Source: Pseudomonas grimontii
GTDB taxonomy: Bacteria; Pseudomonadota; Gammaproteobacteria; Pseudomonadales; Pseudomonadaceae
Assembly: GCF_007858185.1 (NCBI RefSeq)
Contig: NZ_VFES01000007.1
Span: 205,476-269,475, forward strand
Direction: 5' to 3'
Length of the DNA stretch: 64,000 nucleotides
Shown: piece by piece, positions 9,158 to 16,719 of the stretch
How the letters are laid out: every line of letters starts with the position of its first letter
Numbering within the stretch: the first letter of the stretch is position 1
Notes under the pieces: model-generated
The model's input: the letters and a program-made list of their open reading frames with translations, nothing else
Databases searched by the model: none
What the model was told of the DNA's origin: nothing
Program-made: the position numbers and the translations under genes

Positions 9158-11452
9158 ATGTCACTTCGTCTTATTGTCAGCGCCGTCCTGGCCTTGATAG
9201 CCAGCACTGCCCAGGCAGAAGGTCCCGCCTCGGCGATCTCTTATACCCGCGATATTCAACCGATCTTCACCGAAAAGTGTGTGGCTTGCCATGCGTGCTA
9301 CGACTCGGCCTGCCAACTGAACCTGGGCAGTGCCGAGGGCGCGGCGCGCGGGGCGAGCAAAGTGCCGGTGTACGACGGGGAGCGCAGCCAGGCGACCAAG
9401 CCGACCCGCCTGTTCTATGACGCGTTCGGCAAAGCTGCCTGGCAGCGCGAAGGCTTCAGCTCAGTACTCGACGCCCAAGGCAGCCAGGCTGCGCTGATGG
9501 CGCGCATGCTCGAACTCGGTCATCGCCGCGCGCCGTTGCAACCCAACGCCAAGTTGCCAGCTGATATTGTGCTGGGTCTTAACCGCGAGAATATGTGCCC
9601 GTTGCCGGGAGAGTTCGACGCTTACGCCGGTGCGCACCCCAATGAGGGCATGCCTCTGGCTGTAACTGGCTTGAGCGACCAGCAATACCAGACGCTGCAA
9701 CGCTGGCTGGCCTCCGGTGCACCGATTGACGAGCAAGGTGTGGCCCCCAGTGCCCAGGAAGCCGCGCAAGTGCTGCAATGGGAAAACCTGTTCAACGCCC
9801 CCGGCGCCCGGGAAAGCCTGGTAGCCCGTTGGCTGTTCGAGCATTTGTTTATTGCGCATCTGTATTTCGAAGGCGGTGAACCGGGGCATTTCTTCCAGTG
9901 GGTGCGCTCGCGTACCCCCAGCGGCCAGCCGATTGACCTGATCAACACCCGTCGTCCCAATGACGATCCCGGCACCCGCGTGTACTACCGCCTGTGGCCC
10001 GTACAAGGGGTGATCGTCCACAAGACTCACATCACATACCCCCTCAGCGCAGAGAAAATGGCGCGGGTCAAAGCCTTGTTCTACAGCGGTGACTGGCAGG
10101 TCAGTGCCTTGCCGGGCTACGGCCCCGGCCGCCGCGCCAACCCTTTCGAGACATTCGAGGCGATTCCCGCCCAGGCGCGCTACCAGTTCATGCTGGATAA
10201 CGCCGAGTACTTTGTGCGTACCTTTATTCGCGGGCCGGTGTGCCGCGGGCAAATTGCCACGGATGTGATCCGCGACAATTTCTGGGCGTTGTTCCAGGCG
10301 CCCGAGCACGACCTGTACATCACCGATGCTCGCTATCGCGGCCAGACCACGCCGTTGCTGGCGATGCCAGGGCAGAATGACGACGTGGGCAGTGTGCTCA
10401 GCCTGTGGCTCAAGTACCGCGATAAGCGCAACCAGTACGAAGCGCTGCGGCGAGACAGCTATGCCGAGCTGCCAGCGCCCAGTTGGTCGACGCTATGGGC
10501 CGGCAACGACAACGCGCTGTTAAGTATTTTTCGCCACTTTGACAGCGCCTCGGTCAATAAAGGCCTGATCGGTGAAGTCCCGCAGACGATGTGGTTGTTC
10601 GACTTTCCGTTGCTCGAACGCACGTATTACCAGTTGGTGGTCAACTTCGATGTGTTTGGCAACGTGTCGCACCAGGCCCAGACCCGGCTGTACTTCGACC
10701 TGATCCGCAACGGCGCCGAGCAGAACTTCCTGCGCCTGATGCCGGCCGATAGCCGCGACGCCTTTTTGGACGATTGGTACCAGAACAGCGGCAAGATCAA
10801 GCTGTGGCTGGACTACGAGGCTATTGATAACGACAAGCCCACCGGCCTGCATCTGGATGAAAAAGACCCGAAGCGGGACTTTGCCAACCAGTTGCTCACC
10901 CGCTACGGCGACCTGAATGCCAGCCCGGACCCGATCAACCGTTGCACCGGGGCGTATTGCTCGCGTGATGGCATCGAGCCCGCGTTGCAGGATGCGGAGC
11001 AGGCGCTCAGCCGCCTGACCTCACGCCCGGCGGCGGGGCTCAAGGTGATCGACCAGTTACCCGAAGCCACGGTGCTGCGCGTCGAAACCAGCAGTGGCAA
11101 ACGTGAGGTCTACAGCCTGCTGCGCAACCGCGCTCACAGTAACGTTGCGTTTTTGCTGGGTGAGGCCTACCGCTATCAGCCGGGCCTGGACACGCTGACC
11201 ATCTACCCTGGCGTGCTCAGCAGCTACCCGAACTTCATGTTCAATATTCCGGCGCGGGAAGTGCCGGCGTTCGTCGCGCAGATGGAGCAGGCCAAGGACG
11301 CCGCGCAGTTCGAGAAAATCGTCGATCACTGGGGTATACGCCGTAGCCATCCGTTGTTCTGGCAGTATTTCCACGATTTGTCCGAGTACATTCGCGAAAC
11401 CACGCCAGTGGAAGAGGGGGTGCTGGATATGAACCGTTATGAAAACCTCTGA
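9158..11452 (+). CDS. cti: Fatty acid cis/trans isomerase, periplasmic heme enzyme
   Basis: 764 residues. It converts cis to trans double bonds of membrane phospholipid acyl chains without energy input, stiffening the membrane under solvent or heat stress. Residues 1-20 are a signal peptide (MSLRLIVSAVLALIASTAQA); the cytochrome-c-type heme motif CVACH is at 41-45, followed by more cysteines (HACYDSAC). Length and the WxRxPSGQPIDLI and LWPVQGVIVHKTHITYP segments match Cti of Pseudomonas. I start at the ATG at 9158; upstream in-frame codons run back into the metH start region. It is monocistronic between divergent metH and nfuA. Confidence 0.93.
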   Translation: MSLRLIVSAVLALIASTAQAEGPASAISYTRDIQPIFTEKCVACHACYDSACQLNLGSAEGAARGASKVPVYDGERSQATKPTRLFYDAFGKAAWQREGFSSVLDAQGSQAALMARMLELGHRRAPLQPNAKLPADIVLGLNRENMCPLPGEFDAYAGAHPNEGMPLAVTGLSDQQYQTLQRWLASGAPIDEQGVAPSAQEAAQVLQWENLFNAPGARESLVARWLFEHLFIAHLYFEGGEPGHFFQWVRSRTPSGQPIDLINTRRPNDDPGTRVYYRLWPVQGVIVHKTHITYPLSAEKMARVKALFYSGDWQVSALPGYGPGRRANPFETFEAIPAQARYQFMLDNAEYFVRTFIRGPVCRGQIATDVIRDNFWALFQAPEHDLYITDARYRGQTTPLLAMPGQNDDVGSVLSLWLKYRDKRNQYEALRRDSYAELPAPSWSTLWAGNDNALLSIFRHFDSASVNKGLIGEVPQTMWLFDFPLLERTYYQLVVNFDVFGNVSHQAQTRLYFDLIRNGAEQNFLRLMPADSRDAFLDDWYQNSGKIKLWLDYEAIDNDKPTGLHLDEKDPKRDFANQLLTRYGDLNASPDPINRCTGAYCSRDGIEPALQDAEQALSRLTSRPAAGLKVIDQLPEATVLRVETSSGKREVYSLLRNRAHSNVAFLLGEAYRYQPGLDTLTIYPGVLSSYPNFMFNIPAREVPAFVAQMEQAKDAAQFEKIVDHWGIRRSHPLFWQYFHDLSEYIRETTPVEEGVLDMNRYENL

Positions 11453-11536
11453 CGGGAGCGAGAGTCTTTTCCGACAAAATTACTAGGACTTTGTACCTGC
11501 GTAATATTTTGGCGTAAACTGCCGGCAAGCCTGTGA

Positions 11537-12130
<594 letters not shown>

Positions 12131-12152
12131 GTAAGGTGTTCACTGCGAACAG

Positions 12153-12183
12153 AAAAAACGGCGCCCGTGAGCGCCGTTTTTTT
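12153..12183 (+). terminator. Intrinsic terminator of nfuA
   Basis: A GC-rich stem ACGGCGC / GCGCCGT (12158-12164 with 12171-12177), preceded by a run of A and followed by a run of seven T. It can work in both directions. Confidence 0.9.
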
Positions 12184-12236
12184 ATTCTTAAATTCAAGTA
12201 GTTACACTGTCTATCTAACAAAGAAGATCAAGTTTT

Positions 12237-12323
12237 GGAGGGGGCTTGCTCCCGATAGCGGTGCCTCAGTCGCCTCATGAGCAGGCTGACACGTCGCCAT
12301 CGGGGGCAAGCCCCCTCCCACAT
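12237..12323. repeat. REPIN (two inverted REP units)
   Basis: Two REP units in opposite orientation: GGAGGGGGCTTGCTCCCGAT at the left and ATCGGGGGCAAGCCCCCTCC at the right, separated by about 45 bases. This is the paired REPIN form mobilised in trans by RAYT transposases in Pseudomonas. Confidence 0.85.
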
Positions 12324-12428
12324 TTTGATTTTTATTTATTCAGTTAAATCAGTGGGTTGTTGATGAATTGTGAATTAAAAAATCAAATTCGAATGCTGAC
12401 GCTATCTCCCTGGCAAGGAAGGTCAAAT

Positions 12429-12451
12429 GTGGGAGGGGGCTTGCCCCCGAT
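12429..12451 (+). repeat. Single REP unit
   Basis: One full GTGGGAGGGGGCTTGCCCCCGAT unit. It is followed at 12461 by the TATCTACACAACT motif that also follows the REP at 63821. Confidence 0.85.
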
Positions 12452-12490
12452 AGCCATAAGTATCTACACAACTTCAGTAGGATAACGCGC

Positions 12491-12569
12491 AGCTGTCGAG
12501 CCTTGGCGAGGCTGCGTTTGCGGCGCGTCTGACACAACACCAACGCAGCCTCGCCAAGGCTCGACAGCT
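12491..12569. repeat. Perfect 28-base inverted repeat
   Basis: Arms 12491-12518 and 12542-12569 are exact reverse complements (AGCTGTCGAGCCTTGGCGAG and onward), with a 23-base loop. It belongs to the same sequence family as 12601-12702 and 56440-56477 (shared CTGC and CGAG blocks). It is unrelated to the GTGGGAGG REP type. Confidence 0.8.
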
Positions 12570-12600
12570 ACGAAAGCCAATCCACATCAAGGCCTCCTCC

Positions 12601-12702
12601 CGTAGCAGCTGCCGAGCGCAAGCGAGGCTGCGTCAGACGCGCTGCCGATTCAAGCTCGAGTCGCGGCCGACGCAGCCTCGACGGGGCTCGACAGCTGCTA
12701 CG
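12601..12702. repeat. Imperfect inverted repeat, CGTAGCAGCTGCC family
   Basis: Left arm 12601-12634 and right arm 12669-12702 are near-complementary, starting CGTAGCAGCTG and ending CAGCTGCTACG. A compact copy of the left arm is at 56440-56477. Confidence 0.75.
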
Positions 12703-12728
12703 GGGTTTTACGCGGTGCTGGATAAGAC

Positions 12729-12769
12729 GGTATCTACGCAGGGGGCTCGGCTCAAGATGTGTAGATACC
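12729..12769. repeat. Inverted pair of the TATCTAC motif
   Basis: GGTATCTACGCA (12729-12740) faces TGTGTAGATACC (12758-12769), forming a 9-base-pair stem. The motif recurs singly at 885, 12461 and 63869. A degenerate REPIN-like stretch follows at about 12772-12840, and nothing else is visible before the cobM stop. Confidence 0.6.
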
Positions 12770-12906
12770 TATGCCCCGATAGCGGCATGTCAGTCGCCTC
12801 GTGAGTAGGCTGATGCACCGCCATGGGGGGGGCAATCCCGCCTTCAAGATATTTTATATTTCTTAATTTAAATCAGTGTATTGCTGTGACTTTTTGAAGT
12901 GAATAA

Positions 12907-13653
12907 TCAAGATCGATAAAGGTGCGCATGCCCCGCCCGATACAACGAAGACTCACTGAAACTATCACTCGCCAGCACCCGGCCCACCACAATCAGCGCC
13001 GTACGCCGGAAGCCCTTGGCGGCGACTTTGTCGGCAATATCGCTGAGGGTGCCGACGGCCCAATCCTGATCCGGCCATGTCGCCCGGTGCACCACCGCAA
13101 TCGGGCAGTCCGCGCCATAGTGCGGCAGCAGCTCGGCGACAATCTTCTCCAGATGATTGACCCCCAGGTGAATCGCCATGGTCGTGCCATGCCGGGCCAG
13201 GCTGTCGAAGTCTTCGCCGGCCGGCATGCTGGTCTTATCGGCGTAGCGGGTCAGGATCACGCTTTGGGCGATGTCCGGCAGGGTCAGTTCGGCCTCCAGC
13301 AAGGCTGCACAGGCGGCCACCGCCGTAACGCCGGGAATGATCTGGAAGGGGATGCCCAACTCACGCAAGTAACGGATCTGCTCGCCAATCGCGCCATACA
13401 GGCTCGGGTCGCCGGAGTGCACGCGGGCCACATCCTGGCCGTTGGCGTGGGCGCTCTTGATCAGTTCGATGATCTGTTCCAGGTGCAGTTCGGCGCTGTT
13501 GACCACCTGTTGCGCCTGATGACCTTCCAGCACCGCCGCCGGCACCAGCGAGCCGGCATAGATGATCACCGGGCAACTGCGGATCAGGCGTTGGCCTTTG
13601 ACGGTGATCAATTCCGGATCGCCGGGGCCGGCGCCGATGAAGTAGACGGTCAT
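12907..13653 (-). CDS. cobM: Precorrin-4 C11-methyltransferase
   Basis: 248 residues. An AdoMet-dependent tetrapyrrole methylase that methylates C11 of precorrin-4 in aerobic cobalamin synthesis. Seen: the N-terminal glycine loop VYFIGAGPGDPELITVKG, then HSGDPSLYGAIGEQ near residues 80-93 and IPGVTAVAACAALL near 105-118, the class III methylase pattern, with a C-terminal TALIVVGRVL block. It is last in the leftward cobalamin operon, 70 bases after cobE. CbiF is the anaerobic counterpart; the CobN-type chelatase nearby argues for the aerobic name. Confidence 0.93.
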   Translation of the reverse strand: MTVYFIGAGPGDPELITVKGQRLIRSCPVIIYAGSLVPAAVLEGHQAQQVVNSAELHLEQIIELIKSAHANGQDVARVHSGDPSLYGAIGEQIRYLRELGIPFQIIPGVTAVAACAALLEAELTLPDIAQSVILTRYADKTSMPAGEDFDSLARHGTTMAIHLGVNHLEKIVAELLPHYGADCPIAVVHRATWPDQDWAVGTLSDIADKVAAKGFRRTALIVVGRVLASDSFSESSLYRAGHAHLYRS

Positions 13654-13723
13654 GGAGAATTCCTGTCAAAAAACGGGCGAGCATGAAGATTGCTCATGAT
13701 CGGGAAGGGCGATTATCGGGATT

Positions 13724-14116
13724 TTAGCCGGCGCAGGCCAATGCAAAGGTGGCCTGGGCGGTTTTCCGGCGGGTGATCAGCAAGCGGGCAGGACCGCCGC
13801 AGAGCTGTTCGGCCAGGGCCAGGGCGGCACTTTCGGCGACGCCGTAACAGCCGGTATGGGCAAACGCGACCGTGGATTTGTGGCTCAGCCGGTCTTCATA
13901 CGCCGCCAGTTGTGCGGCGCTGAAGCACTGCAATGGCAGATTGAGCAAGCGGGCCAGGGCGAGCACCCCAGGCTCGTCCCGTTTACGGTCAATGCTGGCC
14001 AGCGCCGTGACACGCTGGCGCTCGATCCCGCCCTCGGCGAGGGCGGTGTCAAACAGGCCCAGTAGGGTGTCTACATCACAACCCCGCTGGCAGCCCAGGC
14101 CGACTACCAGGGTCAT
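13724..14116 (-). CDS. cobE: Cobalamin biosynthesis protein CobE
   Basis: 130 residues starting MTLVVGLGCQRGCDVDTLLGL. It matches CobE, a small protein related to the C-terminal half of CbiG and needed in the aerobic pathway around ring contraction. Seen: the GLGCQRG loop, TALASIDRKRDEPGVLALA, and FAHTGCYGVAESAALALA. Its ATG overlaps the cbtA stop (ATGA), so translation is coupled. A longer frame to 14608 runs antisense-like through cbtA in another phase and is not real. Confidence 0.9.
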   Translation of the reverse strand: MTLVVGLGCQRGCDVDTLLGLFDTALAEGGIERQRVTALASIDRKRDEPGVLALARLLNLPLQCFSAAQLAAYEDRLSHKSTVAFAHTGCYGVAESAALALAEQLCGGPARLLITRRKTAQATFALACAG

Positions 14117-14817
14117 GCCGAGTATTGGTCGTCGTGGTTGCGGCGGAACAGCCAGGCACTGATCAGGCCGAGGGCCAGCCAGAACGCCACGTTGGTCAAC
14201 TGCGAAGCGATCTTGAACTGCGTTTCGAGGGCTTGCGGGGCCAGCATCGAATGGGTTTCCGGCTGCGGCGCGCCGATCACATGCGGCACCACCAGGATCG
14301 CCGCGCCCAACACTTTCAGCAGCCAGTTGCGACCAAACACGATCAAGGCAATTCCGGCAGCCGTCGAGGCGGCGGTGCCGATCCACCAGATTTGCCGTTG
14401 CGCCAGGTCGGCGGCGGCAGTGCCCGGTAGCTCCGGCGGCAGGCCCAAGGTGGGCGCCAGCACAAAGGTCGCGTAACCGGCCAGGCCCCACAGCAAACCC
14501 TGGGCCGTGCGGGTCGGGGCGCGCAGGGTATAGAGGCCGGCGAGCATCAGGGCGAAACCGACGGCGACTACCAGGTTGCCGCCGGTGGTCGACAGCACGC
14601 GCTGCCAACCGTCTTCCGGCTCCCAGGCTTCGGCATCGTGGGTGTGCGCGGCGGCGCCAGCGGCGTGCTCGTGCACGACTTCGGTCGCGGCCGGGGCTTT
14701 TTCAAAGGTTTCCGCCTGCAGAATCAGCGGGGCGACCCAGAAGCTTTGCAGCAGGGTCAGCAACAGGGCGGCCAGCAAGCCGGTGAATCCTGCGGTTTGC
14801 GCAATACGCTTGATCAT
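14113..14817 (-). CDS. cbtA: Cobalt transporter subunit CbtA
   Basis: 234 residues from the ATG at 14817. A multi-span inner-membrane protein of the CbtA family, the predicted B12-regulated cobalt importer made with CbtB. Hydrophobic segments are visible near residues 6-26, 80-97, 110-127, 146-163, 170-184 and 205-225. A histidine/acid-rich loop between the first two spans (VVHEHAAGAAAHTHDAE) is a likely metal-attracting site. It lies 11 bases after cbtB and overlaps cobE, all under the cobalamin riboswitch at 15128-15300. Confidence 0.92.
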   Translation of the reverse strand: MIKRIAQTAGFTGLLAALLLTLLQSFWVAPLILQAETFEKAPAATEVVHEHAAGAAAHTHDAEAWEPEDGWQRVLSTTGGNLVVAVGFALMLAGLYTLRAPTRTAQGLLWGLAGYATFVLAPTLGLPPELPGTAAADLAQRQIWWIGTAASTAAGIALIVFGRNWLLKVLGAAILVVPHVIGAPQPETHSMLAPQALETQFKIASQLTNVAFWLALGLISAWLFRRNHDDQYSA

Positions 14818-14828
14818 GTCGGCAGGCC

Positions 14829-15017
14829 TCAGTGGCACGGGAACGCGGCGCTGTGGCGCGTGTCGTGGGCCGCATTGTGCACCGCCTCGATGTGCGAGAA
14901 GCCGGCGAAATACACCAGGCACGCGCCGAGGATCGACGCACCGATGGCGGCGGCCAGGCGTTGGCTGAGGGTGGCGGAGCTGCTGGCGGTGTGCGAGGTG
15001 CTGCTGATGATCGACAT
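14829..15017 (-). CDS. cbtB: Cobalt transporter subunit CbtB
   Basis: 62 residues. One transmembrane helix (about 20-41, LAAAIGASILGACLVYFAGF) followed by a histidine-rich tail (HIEAVHNAAHDTRHSAAFPCH) that should bind cobalt. It is the first gene of the leftward operon, and its start follows the cobalamin riboswitch by about 110 bases. Confidence 0.92.
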   Translation of the reverse strand: MSIISSTSHTASSSATLSQRLAAAIGASILGACLVYFAGFSHIEAVHNAAHDTRHSAAFPCH

Positions 15018-15127
15018 GGCGCGTCCCTTTCAGGTATCAGGGTGAAACGAGCGCATGCAAACCCCGCGAGCCAGGCACGCAGGGTTTTAACAGCGCCCGC
15101 CCACCGCGGGTTTGTTATTGGATGTTA

Positions 15128-15300
15128 TTCGGGCCGGTCTCCGGGCTTGCGAGGGACACTGGGTCTATAAAGCGTCGCCTTCCCATGCCCTACAGGCACA
15201 GTGGATCTGACGCTTCACTCGCTTACCGTTGCGGGGGCAGCACCGGACTCGTCATCACGCGATGATTCACCGGTTTCCCGTTTCACCCTGTGAAGGGCAC
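15128..15300 (-). promoter_or_regulatory. Cobalamin riboswitch controlling cbtB-cbtA-cobE-cobM
   Basis: On the reverse strand the conserved adenosylcobalamin aptamer blocks appear in order: a GGGAAACCGGTG region, GTCCGGTGCTGCCCCCGC, AACGGTAAGCG, CCACTG with GGGAAGG, and the 3' B12 box AGCCCGGAGACCGGCCC at 15147 to 15131. A GC hairpin at about 15093-15110 between the aptamer and cbtB may be the expression platform. Known behaviour: represses cobalt uptake when cobalamin is plentiful. Confidence 0.92.
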
Positions 15301-15364
15301 CCGAAACAAGATGTGTAGGAGAGCATGGGCCGGGGACGGTAGTCAAATGCGGCAAGCCCCTGTA

Positions 15365-15550
15365 GCCTTGCACCTTCGAGGTTCTTCGGCCCAGGCCGAA
15401 GCTAAGAAGGGAACGCGGTTCAAGCCGCGGCTGCCCCCGCAACTGTGAAGGGTTTATCTGACTGCCACGCCACTGCCACTGCGGCGGGAAGGCGCAGTCG
15501 GCGCCGGTCGCAAGACCCGCAAGCCCCAAGCCAGGAGACCTGCCTCGCTA
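15365..15550 (+). promoter_or_regulatory. Cobalamin riboswitch controlling cobW-cobN-chlI-chlD
   Basis: A forward-strand aptamer with GGGAACGCGGTTCAAGCCGC, GGCTGCCCCCGCAACTGTGA, GCCACTG (two overlapping copies, 15469-15481) with CGGGAAGG, and the B12 box AGCCAGGAGACCTGCC at 15529-15544. It is head to head with the riboswitch at 15128-15300, leaving only about 65 bases for both promoters. Confidence 0.93.
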
Positions 15551-15654
15551 CCGATTTTCCAATTCAACCGGGCGGGGTGATCCGGTGACGAAATCTGCTG
15601 CTGCGCGCCGTCGCAGGGCCTATCGTCCCGTATGCCCGCCCCAAAGGGCATCCG

Positions 15655-16716
15655 ATGAAAACACTGGCCAAACTTCCCGTCACCATCGTTACCGGCTTCC
15701 TCGGCTCGGGCAAAACCACCTTGCTGCGCCATATGCTCGACAACGCCCAGGGGCGTCGTATTGCGGTGATCGTCAACGAGTTCGGCGAGCTGGGCATCGA
15801 CGGTGAGATCCTCAAGCAGTGCTCCATCGGTTGCACCGAAGAAGAGGCCAACGGCCGTGTTTACGAGCTGGCCAACGGCTGCCTGTGCTGCACCGTGCAG
15901 GAAGAATTCTTCCCGGTGATGCGCGAACTGGTCGCCCGTCGCGGCGACCTCGACCATATCCTCATCGAAACCTCGGGCCTGGCCCTGCCAAAACCCTTGG
16001 TACAGGCCTTCCAATGGCCGGAAATCCGCAGCGCCTGCACGGTTGATGCGGTCATCACCGTGGTCGACAGCCCGGCCGTGGCCGCCGGCACCTTCGCCGC
16101 GTTCCCGGATCAGGTCGATGCCCAGCGCAAACTCGACCCGAACCTCGACCACGAATCGCCGCTGCACGAGCTGTTTGCCGACCAACTGGCCAGCGCCGAC
16201 CTGGTGATCCTCAATAAATCCGACCTGATCAGCGCCGAAGACCTGGCCCGTGTACGCCTGGAAGTTGCCGAGGAGCTGCCGCCGGCGGTGAAGGTCATCG
16301 AAGCCAGCAGCGGTCGCGTGCCCCTGCACGTGCTGATCGGCTTGGGTGCCGGCTCCGAGGAGCACATCGACGCTCGCCACAGCCATCACGATCATCACCA
16401 TGAAGGTGAAGACGACCACGATCACGACGCGTTTGATTCGATCTCCATCGACCTGCCCCAAGCCGACGAGGCGCTGCTGCTCGATGCCCTGACTCAGTTG
16501 GTGGTTCAGCACGGCATCCTGCGCGTCAAGGGCTTCGCCGCCATCCCGAACAAGCCGATGCGCCTGCTGATCCAGGGCGTGGGCACGCGTTTCGACAAGC
16601 ACTTCGACCGTGCCTGGGGCGCCGATGAAGCGCGCATCACGCGGCTGGTGCTGATCGGCCAGGAGCTGGACGCGGCGGGCCTCGAAGCGCAACTGCGCGC
16701 CGCCCTCAGCGTTTAA
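15655..16716 (+). CDS. cobW: CobW GTPase, metal chaperone for cobalamin synthesis
   Basis: 353 residues of the G3E/COG0523 family. CobW is thought to hand Co(II) to the cobaltochelatase using GTP. Seen: P-loop GFLGSGKT at 14-21, the metal-binding C76-L-C78-C79 motif, the G4 motif NKSD in the middle, and a histidine/acid linker (residues about 240-260, HSHHDHHHEGEDDHDHD) before the CobW C-terminal domain (about 265-353). It is the first gene after the riboswitch and is 3 bases upstream of cobN, which makes a cobalt role more likely than a zinc (ZigA/YeiR) one. Confidence 0.95.
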   Translation: MKTLAKLPVTIVTGFLGSGKTTLLRHMLDNAQGRRIAVIVNEFGELGIDGEILKQCSIGCTEEEANGRVYELANGCLCCTVQEEFFPVMRELVARRGDLDHILIETSGLALPKPLVQAFQWPEIRSACTVDAVITVVDSPAVAAGTFAAFPDQVDAQRKLDPNLDHESPLHELFADQLASADLVILNKSDLISAEDLARVRLEVAEELPPAVKVIEASSGRVPLHVLIGLGAGSEEHIDARHSHHDHHHEGEDDHDHDAFDSISIDLPQADEALLLDALTQLVVQHGILRVKGFAAIPNKPMRLLIQGVGTRFDKHFDRAWGADEARITRLVLIGQELDAAGLEAQLRAALSV

Positions 16717-16719
16717 CCC

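Noticed and set aside
12237..12769. Possible CRISPR array because of many repeats.
   Set aside because: The repeats are palindromic REP types in mixed orientation without regular spacers, and no cas gene is nearby.
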